From positions 526,001-590,000 of the forward strand of contig NW_027478165.1 in assembly GCF_051020975.1 (NCBI RefSeq): 64,000 nt of DNA, given 5' to 3'. The notes below the pieces were generated by a model that saw nothing but the letters and a program-made list of their open reading frames with translations, made no database searches and was not told the origin of the DNA. The stretch's first letter is position 1, and each line of letters begins with the position of its first letter. The position numbers and the translations under genes are program-made. This document shows, piece after piece, positions 23,825 through 35,417 of the stretch. This DNA comes from Osmia lignaria lignaria (lineage: Eukaryota > Arthropoda > Insecta > Hymenoptera > Megachilidae).

Positions 23825-25756
23825 TGTAGAGAATTATGTTTCCTACAATTTATGTTCTATGATATTTTTTGATCAGAAGCGTAGTTTTCGAGATATATCG
23901 AGATATTTAAAAGTTCCGAAGCCGCACCAACACAATAGAGATACAGAAACACCGTGGCCCCTTTCTTTGAGATAACTCTGCACTATTGCGACCTGCAAAT
24001 GCCACTTCCAGCTCAGCTGTGCAGAAGAAGAACAACAAGAAGAAGAAATATCTCGAAATATGTCCGTCAGGCCCCTTCCCTTGAGATAAATCTGCAAATA
24101 TCTCGGAAACGAAGCGAGCTATGGCAAAATGTTAAGAGACCTTTTTTGTAGAGAATTAAGTTTCCTACTTTTTATGTTCTATGATATTTTTTGATCAGAT
24201 GCGTAGTTCTCGAGATATATTAAGATATTTAAAAGTTCCGAAGCCGCACCAACATAATAGAGATACAGAAACACCGTGGCCCCTTTCTTTGAGATAACTC
24301 TGCACTATTGCGAGCTGTAAATGCCACTTCCAGCTTAGCTGTGCAGAAGAAGAACAACAAGAAGAAGAAATATCTCGAAATATGTCCGTCAGGCCCCTGC
24401 CCTTGAGATATATCTGCAAATATCTCGGAAACGAAGCGAGCTATGGCAAAATGTTAAGAGACCTTTTTTGTAGAGAATTATGTTTCCTACAATTTATGTT
24501 CTATGATATTTTTTGATCAGAAGCGTAGTTTTCGAGATATATCGAGATATTTAAAGGTTCCGAAGCCGCACCAACATAATAGAGATACAGAAACACCGTG
24601 GCCCCTTTCTTTGAGATAACTCTGCACTAGTGCGAGCCGCAAATGCCACTTCCAGCTTAGCTGTGCAGAAGAAGAACAACAAGAAGAAGAAATATCTCGA
24701 AATATGTCCGTCAGGCCCCTTCCCTTGAGATATATCTGCAAATATCTCGGAAACGAAGCGAGCTATGGCAAAATGTTAAGAGACCTTTTTTGTCGAGAAT
24801 TATGTTTCCTACAATTTATGTTCTATGATATTTTTTGATCAGAAGCGTAGTTTTCGAGATATATCGAGATATTTAAAAGTTCCGAAGCCGCACCAACATA
24901 ATAGAGATACAGAAACACCGTGGCCCCTTTCTTTGAGAAGACTCTGCACTATTGCGAGCTGGAAATGCCACTTCCAGTTTAGCTGTGCAGAAGAAGAACA
25001 ACAAGAAGAAGAAATATCTCGAAATATGTCCGTTAGGCCCCTTCCCTTGAGATAAATCTGCAAATATCTCGGAAACGAAGCGAGCTATGGCAAAATGTTA
25101 AGAGACCTTTTTTGTAGAGAATTAAGTTTCCTACTTTTTATGTTCTATGATATTTTTTGATCAGATGCGCAGTTCTCGAGATATATTAAGATATTTAAAA
25201 GTTCCGCAGCCGCACCAACATAATAGAGATACAGAAACACCGTGGCCCCTTTCTTTGAGATAACTCTGCACTAGTGCGAGCCGCAAATGCCACTTCCAGC
25301 TTAGCTGTGCAGAAGAAGAACAACAAGAAGAAGAAATATCTCGAAATATGTCCGTCAGGCCCCTTCCCTTGAGATATATCTGCAAATATCTCGGAAACGA
25401 AGCGAGCTATGGCAAAATGTTAAGAGACCTTTTTTGTCGAGAATTATGTTTCCTACAATTTATGTTCTATGATATTGTTTGATCAGAAGCGTAGTTTTCG
25501 AGATATATCGAGATATTTAAAAGTTCCGAAGCCGCACCAACATAATAGAGATACAGAAACACCGTGGCCCCTTTCTTTGAGATGACTCTGCACTATTGCG
25601 AGCTGGAAATGCCACTTCCAGCTTAGCTGTGCAGAAGAAGAACAACAAGAAGAAGAAATATCTCGAAATATGTCCGTCAGGCCCCTTCCCTTGAGATAAA
25701 TCTGCAAATATCTCGGAAACGAAGCGAGCTATGGCAAAATGTTAAGAGACCTTTTT
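23825..25756. repeat. 10/11-mer HOR, copy 3, partial (6 monomers)
   Basis: Six units repeat 17063-18994 (offset 6762 bp) and 20283-22214 (offset 3542 bp). The last unit (25435) keeps TATTGTTTG and GATGACTC on its left but has CAGCTTAGC and CCGTCAGG on its right. The copy therefore ends by recombination into a near-consensus monomer at about 25620. Confidence 0.87.
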
Positions 25757-28655
25757 TGTAGAGAATTAGGTTTCCTACTTTTTATGTTCTATGATATTTT
25801 TTGATCAGATGCGTAGTTCTCGAGATATATCAAGATATTTAAAAGTTCCGAAGCCGCACCAACATAATAGAGATACAGAAACACCGTGGCCCCTTTCTTT
25901 GAGCTAACTCTGCACTAGTGCGAGCCGCAAATGCCACTTCCAGCTTAGCTGTGCAGAAGAAGAACAAGAAGAAGAAGAAATATCTCGAAATATGTCCGTC
26001 AGGCCCCTTCCCTTGAGATAAATCTGCAAATATCTCGGAAACGAAGCGAGCTATGGCAAAATCTTAAGAGACCTTTTTTGTAGAGAATTAAGGTTCCTAC
26101 TTTTTATGTTCTATGATATTTTTTGATCAGATGCGCAGTTCTCGAGATATATCAAGATATTTAAAAGTTCCGAAGCCGCACCAACATAATAGAGATACAG
26201 AAACACCGTGGCCCCTCTCTTTGAGATAACTCTGCACGATTGCGAGCTGGAAATGCCACTTCCAGCTTAGCTGTGCAGAAGAAGAACAACAAGAAGAAGA
26301 AATATCTCGAAATATGTCCGTCAGGCCCCTTCCCTTGAGATAAATCTGCAAATATCTCGGAAACGAAGCGAGCTATGGCAAAATGTTAAGAGACCTTTTT
26401 TGTAGAGAATTAAGGTTCCTACTTTTTATGTTCTATGATATTTTTTGATCAGATGCGCAGTTCTCGAGATATATCAAGATATTTAAAAGTTCCGAAGCCG
26501 CACCAACATAATAGAGATACAGAAACACCGTGGCCCCTCTCTTTGAGATAACTCTGCACGATTGCGAGCTGGAAATGCCACTTCCAGCTTAGCTGTGCAG
26601 AAGAAGAACAACAAGAAGAAGAAATATCTCGAAATATGTCCGTCAGGCCCCTTCCCTTGAGATAAATCTGCAAATATCTCGGAAACGAAGCGAGCTATGG
26701 CAAAATGTTAAGAGACCTTTTTTGTAGAGAATTAAGTTTCCTACTTTTTATGTTCTATGATATTTTTTGATCAGATGCGTAGTTCTCGAGATATATCAAG
26801 ATATTTAAAAGCTCCGAAGCTGCACCAACATAATAGAGGTACAGAAACACCGTGGCCCCTTTCTTTGAGATAACTCTGCACTATTGCGCGCTGCAAATGC
26901 CACTTCCAGCTTAGCTGTGCAGAAGAGGAACAACAAGAAGAAGAAATATCTCGGAATATGTCCGTCAGGCCCCTTCCCTTGAGATAAATCTGCAAATATC
27001 TCGGAAACGATGCCAGCTATGGGAAAATGTTAAGAGACCTTTTTTGTAGAGAATTAAGTTTCCTACTTTTTATCTTCTATGATATTTTTTGATCAGATGC
27101 GTAGTTCTAGAGATATATCAAGATATTTAAAAGTTCCGAAGCCGCACCAACATAATAGAGATACAGAAACACCGTGGCCCCTTTCTTTGAGATAACTGTG
27201 CACTAGTGCGAGCCGCAAATGCCACTTCCAGCTTAGCTGTGCAGAAGAAGAACAACAAGAAGAAGAAATATCTCGAAATATGTCCGTCAGGCCCCTTCCC
27301 TTGAGATAAATCTGCAAATATCTCGGAAACGAAGCGAGCTATGGCAAAATGTTAAGAGACCTTTTTTGTAGAGAATTATGTTTCCTACAATTTATTTTTC
27401 TATGACATTTTTTGATCAGAAGCGTAGTTTTCGAGATATATCGAGATATTTAAAGGTTCCGAAGCCGCACCAACATAATAGAGATACAGAAACACCGTGG
27501 CCCCTCTCTTTGAGATAACTCTGCACGATTGCGAGCTGGAAATGCCACTTCCAGTTTAGCTATGCAGAAGAAGAACAACAAGAAGAAGAAATATCTCGAA
27601 ATATGTCCGTCAGGACCCTTCCCTTGAGATAAATCTGCAAATATCTCGGAAACGAAGCGAGCTATGGCAAAATGTTAAGAGACCTTTTTTGTAGAGAATT
27701 ATGTTTCCTACAATTTAGGTTCTCTGATATTTTTTGATCAGAAGCGTAGTTTTCGAGATATATCGAGATATTTAAAAGTTCCGAAGCCGCACCAACATAA
27801 TAGAGATACAGAAACACCGTGGCCCCTTTCTTTGAGATAACTCTGCACTATTGCGACCTGCAAATGCCACTTCCAGCTTAGCTGTGCAGAAGAGGAACAA
27901 CAAGAAGAAGAAATATCTCGGAATATGTCCGTCAGGCCCCTTCCCTTGAGCTAAATCTGCAAATATCTCGGAAACGATGCCAGCTATGGGAAAATGTTAA
28001 GAGACCTTTTTTGTAGAGAATTAAGTTTCCTACTTTTTACGTTCTATGATATTTTTTGATCAGATGCGTAGTTCTCGAGATATATCAAGATATTTAAAAG
28101 TTCCGAAGCCGCACCAACATAATAGAGATACAGAAACAACGTGGCCCCTTTCTTTGAGATAACTCTGCACTATTGCGCGCTGCAAATGCCACTTCCAGCT
28201 TAGGTGTGCAGAAGAAGAACAACAAGAAGAAGAAATATCTCGAAATATGACCGTCAGGCCCCTTCCCTTGAGATAAATCTGCAAATATCTCGGAAACGAA
28301 GCGAGCTATGGCAAAATGTTAAGAGACCTTTTTTGTAGAGAATTAAGTTTCCTACTTTTTATGTTCTATGATATTTTTTGATCAGATGCGTAGTTCTCGA
28401 GATATATCAAGATATTTAAAAGCTCCGAAGCTGCACCAACATAATAGAGGTACAGAAACACCGTGGCCCCTTTCTTTGAGATAACTCTGCACTATTGCGC
28501 GCTGCAAATGCCACTTCCAGCTTAGCTGTGCAGAAGAAGAACAACAAGAAGAAGAAATATCTCGAAATATGTCCGTCAGGCCCCTTCCCTTGAGATAAAT
28601 CTGCAAATATCTCGGAAACGAAGCGAGCGATGGCAAAATGTTAAGAGACCTTTTT
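25757..28655. repeat. Nine mixed monomers with one perfect tandem pair
   Basis: Units 26079 and 26401 are adjacent and look identical, sharing TAAGGTTCC, GCGCAGTTC, CCCCTCTC and CACGATTG, so they are a very recent single-unit duplication. Units 26723 and 28334 share AAAGCTCC, CTGCACC and GAGGTACAG (offset 1611 bp). The unit at 27045 (TATCTTCTATG, GTTCTAGAG) is the type used in the trimer at 28656-30587. Units 27367 and 27690 are B-type and unusually decayed. Confidence 0.8.
27389..27395. other. 1-bp insertion in a T run
   Basis: The usual TTTATGTTCTATG reads TTTATTTTTCTATG, adding one T and making this B-type unit (27367-27689) 323 bp. It is the only net insertion in the window. The relatives at 17707, 20927 and 24469, which share AAAGGTTCC, lack it. 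Confidence 0.85.
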
Positions 28656-30587
28656 TGTAGAGAATTAAGTTTCCTGCTTTTTATGTTCTATGATATTTTT
28701 TGATCAGATGCGTAGTTCTCGAGATATATCAAGATATTTAAAAGTTCCGAAGCCGCACCAACATAATAGAGATACAGAAACACCGTGGCCCCTTTCTTTG
28801 AGATAACTCTGCACTATTGCGAGCTGCAAATGCCACTTCCAGCTTAGCTGTGCAGAAGAGGAACAACAAGAAGAAGAAATATCTCGGAATATGTCCGTCA
28901 GGCCCCTTCCCTTGAGATAAATCTGCAAATATCTCGGAAACGATGCCAGCTATGGGAAAATGTTAAGAGACCTTTTTTGTAGAGAATTAAGTTTCCTACT
29001 TTTTATCTTCTATGATATTTTTTGATCAGATGCGTAGTTCTAGAGATATATCAAGATATTTAAAAGTTCCGAAGCCGCACCAACATAATAGAGATACAGA
29101 AACACCGTGGCCCCTTTCTTTGAGATAACTGTGCACTAGTGCGAGCCGCAAATGCCACTTCCAGCTTAGCTGTGCAGAAGAAGAACAACAAGAAGAAGAA
29201 ATATCTCGAAATATGTCCGTCAGGCCCCTTCCCTTGAGATAAATCTGCAAATATCTCGGAAACGAAGCGAGCTATGGCAAAATGTTAAGAGACCCTTTTT
29301 GTAGAGAATTAAGTTTCCCACTTTTTATGTTCTATGATATTTTTTGATCAGACGCGTAGTTCTCGAGATATATCAAGATATTTAAAAGTTCCGAAGCCGC
29401 ACCAACATAATAGAGATACAGAAACACCGTGGCCCCTTTCTTTGAGATAACTCTGCACTATTGGGAGCTGCAAATGCCACTTCCAGCTTAGCTGTGCAGA
29501 AGAAGAACAACAAGAAGAAGAAATATCTCGAAATATGTCCGTCAGGCCCCTTCCCTTGAGATATATCTGCAAATATCTCGGAAACGAAGCGAGCTATGGC
29601 AAAATGTTAAGAGACCTTTTTTGTAGAGAATTAAGTTTCCTACTTTTTATGTTCTATGATATTTTTTGATCGGATGCGTAGTTCTCGAGATATATCAAGA
29701 TATTTAAAAGTTCCGAAGCCGCACCAACATAATAGAGATACAGAAACACCGTGGCCCCTTTCTTTGAGATAACTCTGCACTATTGCGAGCTGCAAATGCC
29801 ACTTCCAGCTTAGCTGTGCAGAAGAGGAACAACAAGAAGAAGAAATATCTCGGAATATGTCCGTCAGGCCCCTTCCCTTGAGATAAATCTGCAAATATCT
29901 CGGAAACGATGCCAGCTATGGGAAAATGTTAAGAGACCTTTTTTGTAGAGAATTAAGTTTCCTACTTTTTATCTTCTATGATATTTTTTGATCAGATGCG
30001 TAGTTCTAGAGATATATCAAGATATTTAAAAGTTCCGAAGCCGCACCAACATAATAGAGATACAGAAACACCGTGGCCCCTTTCTTTGAGATAACTGTGC
30101 ACTAGTGCGAGCCGCAAATGCCACTTCCAGCTTAGCTGTGCAGAAGAAGAACAACAAGAAGAAGAAATATCTCGAAATATGTCCGTCAGGCCCCTTCCCT
30201 TGAGATAAATCTGCAAATATCTCGGAAACGAAGCGAGCTATGGCAAAATGTTAAGAGACCCTTTTTGTAGACAATTAAGTTTCCCACTTTTTATGTTCTA
30301 TGATATTTTTTGATCAGACGCGTAGTTCTCGAGATATATCAAGATATTTAAAAGTTCCGAAGCCGCACCAACATAATAGAGATACAGAAACACCGTGGCC
30401 CCTTTCTTTGAGATAACTCTGCACTATTGCGAGCTGCAAATGCCACTTCCAGCTTAGCTGTGCAGAAGAAGAACAACAAGAAGAAGAAATATCTCGAAAT
30501 ATGTCCGTCAGGCCCCTTCCCTTGAGATATATCTGCAAATATCTCGGAAACGAAGCGAGCTATGGCAAAATGTTAAGAGACCTTTTT
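28656..30587. repeat. Trimer HOR, two copies (966 bp each)
   Basis: Units 28656/28978/29300 repeat as 29622/29944/30266. Markers: GAAGAGGAAC with CGGAATATG and GATGCCAGCTATGGG; TATCTTCTATG with GTTCTAGAG and AACTGTGCAC; and GACCCTTTTT with TTTCCCACTT and GACGCG. Differences are few, for example GATCAGATG against GATCGGATG at the start and GAGAATT against GACAATT in the third unit. The following unit (30588) begins a third copy that is not completed. Confidence 0.88.
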
Positions 30588-32841
30588 TGTAGAGAATTAA
30601 GTTTCCTACTTTTTATGTTCTATGATATTTTTTGATCGGATGCGTAGTTCTCGAGATATATCAAGATATTTAAAAGTTCCGAAGCCGCACCAACATAATA
30701 GAGATACAGAAACACCGTGGCCCCTTTCTTTGAGATAACTCTGCACTATTGCGAGCTGCAAATGCCACTTCCAGCTTAGCTGTGCAGAAGAAGAACAACA
30801 AGAAGAAGAAATATCTCGAAATATGTCCGTCAGGCCCCTTCCCTTGAGATATATCTGCAAATATCTCGGAAACGAAGCGAGCTATGGCAAAATGTTAAGA
30901 GACGTTTTTTGTAGAGAATTAAGTTTCCTACTTTTTATGTTCTATGATATTTTTTGATCGGATGCGTAGTTCTCGAGATATATCAAGATATTTAAAAGTT
31001 CCGAAGCCGCACCAACATAATAGAGATACAGAAACACCGTGGCCCCTTTCTTTGAGATAACTCTGCACTAGTGCGAGCTGCAAATGCCACTTCCAGCTTA
31101 GCTGTGCAGAAGAAGAACAACAAGAATAAGAAATATTTCGAAATATGTCCGTCAGGCCCCTTCCCTTGAGATAAATCTGCAAATATCTCGGAAACGAAGC
31201 GAGCTATGGCAAAATGTTAAGAGACCTTTTTTGTACAGAATTATGTTTCCTACTTTTTATGTTCTATGATATTTTTTGATCAGACGCGTAGTTCTCGAGA
31301 TATATCAAGATATTTAAAAGTTCCGAAGCCGCACCAACATAATAGAGATACAGAAACACCGTGGCTCCTTTCTTTGAGATAACTCTGCACTATTGCGAGC
31401 TGGAAATGCCACTTCCAGTTTAGCTGTGCAGAAGAAGAACAACAAGAAGAAGAAATATCTCGAAATATGTCCGTGAGGCCCCTTCCCTTGAGATAAATCT
31501 GGAAATATCTCGGAAACGAAGAGAGCTATGGCAAAATGTTAAGAGACCTTTTTTGTAGAGAATTAAGTTTCCTACTTTTTACGTTCTATGACATTTTTTG
31601 ATCAGATGCGTAGTTCTCGAGATATATCAAGATATTTAAAAGCTCCGAAGCCGCACCAACATAATAGAGATACAGAAACACCGTGGCCCCTTTCTTTGAG
31701 ATAACTCTGCACTAGTGCGAGCCGCAAATGCCACTTACAGCTTAGCTGTGCAGAAGAAGAACAACAAGAAGAAGAAATATCTCGAAATATGTCCGTCAGG
31801 CCCCTTCCCTTGAGATAAATCTGCAAATATCTCGGAAACGAAGAGAGCTATGGCAAAATGTTAAGAGACCTTTTTTGTAGAGAATTAAGTTTCCTACTTT
31901 TCATGTTCTATGATATTTTTTGATCAGATGCGTACTTCTCGAGATATATCAAGATATTTAAAAGTTCCGAAGCCGCACCAACATAATAGAGATACAGAAA
32001 CACCGTGGCCCCTTTCTTTGAGATAACTCTGCACTATTGCGAGCTGTAAATGCCACTTCCAGCTTAGCTGTGCAGAAGAAGAACAACAAGAAGAAGAAAT
32101 ATCTCGAAATATGTCCGTCAGGCCCCTTCCCTTGAGATAAATCTGCAAATATCTCGGAAACGAAGCGAGCTATGGCAAAATGTTAAGAGACCTTTTTTAT
32201 AGAGAATTAGGTTTCCTACTTTTTACGTTCTATGATATTTTTTGATCAGATGCGTAGTTCTCGAGATATATCAAGATATTTAAAAGTTCCGAAGCCGCAC
32301 CAACATAATAGAAATACAGAAACACCGTGGCCCCTTTCTTTGAGCTAACTCTGCACTAGTGCGAGCCGCAAATGCCACTTACAGCTTAGCTGTGCAGAAG
32401 AAGAACAACAAGAAGAAGAAATATCTCGAAATATGTCCGTCAGGCCCCTTCCCTTGGGATATATCTGCAAATATCTCGGAAACGAAGCGAGCTATGGCAA
32501 AATGTTAAGAGACCTTTTTTGTCGAGAATTATGTTTCCTACAATTTATGTTCTATGATATTTTTTGATCAGAAGCGTAGTTTTCGAGATATATCGAGATA
32601 TTTAAAAGTTCCGAAGCCGCACCAACATAATAGAGATACAGAAACACCGTGGCCCCTTTCTTTGAGATGACTCTGCACTATTGCGAGCTGGAAATCCCAG
32701 TTCCAGTTTAGCTGTGCAGAAGAAGAACAACAAGAAGAAGAAATATCTCGAAATATGTCCGTTAGGCCCCTTCCCTTGAGATAAATCTGCAAATATCTCG
32801 GAAACGAAGCGAGCTATGGCAAAATGTTAAGAGACCTTTTT
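30588..32841. repeat. Seven mixed monomers
   Basis: The unit at 30588 continues the GATCGGATG type. The unit at 30910 carries AAGAATAAG with ATATTTCG, the right-half type that dominates 39.9-49.5 kb. Units 31554 and 33486 share ACGTTCTATGACATT. Units 31876 and 33164 share GCGTACTTC. The unit at 32520 is a stray copy of the TCGAGAATTATG/GATGACTC/CCGTTAGG type that belongs to the 18-25 kb HOR, with private AATCCCAG changes. Confidence 0.78.
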
Positions 32842-35417
32842 TGTAGAGAATTAAGTTTCCTACTTTTTATGTTCTATGATATTTTTTGATCAGATGCGTA
32901 GTTCTCGAGATATATCAAGATATTTAAAAGTTCCGAAGCCGCACCAACATAATAGAGATACAGAAACACCGTGGCCCCTTTCTTTGAGATAACTCTGCAC
33001 TATTGCGAGCTGCAAATGCCACTTCCAGCTTAGCTGTGCAGAAGAAGAACAACAAGAAGAAGAAATATCTCGAAATATGTCCGTCAGGCCCCTTCCCTTG
33101 AGATAAATCTGCAAATATCTCGGAAACGAAGAGAGCTATGGCAAAATGTTAAGAGACCTTTTTTGTAGAGAATTAAGTTTCCTACTTTTCATGTTCTATG
33201 ATATTTTTTGATCAGATGCGTACTTCTCGAGATATATCAAGATATTTAAAAGTTCCGAAGCCGCACCAACATAATAGAGATACAGAAACACCGTGGCCCC
33301 TTTCTTTGAGATAACTCTGCACTATTGCGAGCTGCAAATGCCACTTCCAGCTTAGCTGTGCAGAAGAAGAACAACAAGAAGAAGAAATATCTCGAAATAT
33401 GTCCGTCAGGCCCCTTCCCTTGAGATAAATCTGGAAATATCTCGGAAACGAAGAGAGCTATGGCAAAATGTTAAGAGACCTTTTTTGTAGAGAATTAAGT
33501 TTCCTACTTTTTACGTTCTATGACATTTTTTGATCAGATGCGTAGTTCTCGAGATATATCAAGATATTTAAAAGTTCCGAAGCCGCACCAACATAATAGA
33601 GATACAGAAACACCGTGGCCCCTTTCTTTGAGATAACTCTGCACTATTGCGAGCTGCAAATGCCACTTCCAGCTTAGCTGTGCAGAAGAAGAACAACAAG
33701 AAGAAGAAATATCTCGAAATATGTCCGTCAGGCCCCTTCCCTTGAGATAAATCTGCAAATATCTCGGAAACCAAGAGAGCTATGGCAAAATGTTAAGAGA
33801 CCTTTTTTGTAGAGAATTAAGTTTCCTACTTTTCATGTTCTATGATATTTTTTGATCAGATGCGTAGTTCTCGAGATATATCAAGATATTTAAAAGTTCC
33901 GAAGCCGCACCAACATAATAGAGATACAGAAACACCGTGGCCCCTTTCTTTGAGATAACTCTGCACTATTGCGAGCTGCAAATGCCACTTCCAGCTTAGC
34001 TGTGCAGAAGAAGAACAACAAGAAGAAGAAATATCTCGAAATATGTCCGTCAGGCCCCTTCCCTTGAGATAAATCTGCAAATATCTCGGAAACGAAGAGA
34101 GCTATGGCAAAATGTTAAGAGACCTTTTTTGTAGAGAATTAAGTTTCCTACTTTTCATGTTCTATGATATTTTTTGATCAGATGCGTAGTTCTCGAGATA
34201 TGTCAAGATATTTAAAAGTTCCGAAGCCGCACCAACATAATAGAGATACAGAAACACCGTGGCCCCTTTCTTTGAGATAACTCTGCACTATTGCGAGCTG
34301 CAAATGCCACTTCCAGCTTAGCTGTGCAGAAGAAGAACAACAAGAAGAAGAAATATCTCGAAATATGTCCGTCAGACCCCTTCCCTCGAGATAAATCTGC
34401 AAATATCTCGGAAACGAAGAGAGCTATGGCAAAATGTTAAGAGACCTTTTTCGTAGAGAATTAAGTTTCCTACTTTTCATGTTCTATGATATTTTTTGAT
34501 CAGATGCGTAGTTCTCGAGATATATCAAGATATTTAAAAGTTCCGAAGCCGCACCAACATAATAGAGATACAGAAACACCGTGGCCCCTTTCTTTGAGAT
34601 AACTCTGCACTATTGCGAGCTGCAAATGCCACTTCCAGCTTAGCTGTGCAGAAAAAGAACAACAAGAAGAAGAAATATCTCGAAATATGTCCGTCAGGCC
34701 CCTTCCCTTGAGATAAATCTGCAAATATCTCGGAAACGAAGAGAGCTATGGCAAAATGTTAAGAGACCTTTTTTGTAGAGAATTAAGTTTCCTACTTTTC
34801 ATGTTCTATGATATTTTTTGATCAGATGCGTAGTTCTCGAGATATATCAAGATATTTAAAACTTCCGAAGCCGCACAAACATAATAGAGATACAGAAACA
34901 CCGTGGCCCCTTTCTTTGAGATAACTCTGCACTATTGCGAGCTGCAAATGCCACTTCCAGCTTAGCTGTGCAGAAGAAGAACAACAAGAAGAAGAAATAT
35001 CTCGAAATATGTCCGTCAGACCCCTTCCCTCGAGATAAATCTGCAAATATCTCGGAAACGAAGAGAGCTATGGCAAAATGTTAAGAGACCTTTTTTGTAG
35101 AGAATTAAGTTTCCTACTTTTCATGTTCTATGATATTTTTTGATCAGATGCGTAGTTCTCGAGATATATCAAGATATTTAAAAGTTCCGAAGCCGCACCA
35201 ACATAATAGAGATACAGAAACACCGTGGCCCCTTTCTTTGAGATAACTCTGCACTATTGCGCGCTGCAAATGCCACTTCCAGCTTAGCTGTGAAGAAGAA
35301 GAACAACAAGAAGAAGAAATATCTCGAAATATGTCCGTCAGGCCCCTTCCCTTGAGATAAATCTGGAAATATCTCGGAAACGAAGAGAGCTATGGCAAAA
35401 TGTTAAGAGACCTTTTT
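32842..35417. repeat. Eight nearly uniform subfamily A monomers
   Basis: These units are the closest to consensus and to each other in the window. They mostly share CTTTTCATG and GAAGAGAGCT. Units 34130 and 34774 share CAGACCCCTTCCCTCGAG. The unit at 34452 has CGTAGAG and GAAAAAGAAC. The order of these variants reappears at 42717-43721, so this run is the donor or a sister of that spacer. No B monomers occur here. Confidence 0.82.
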
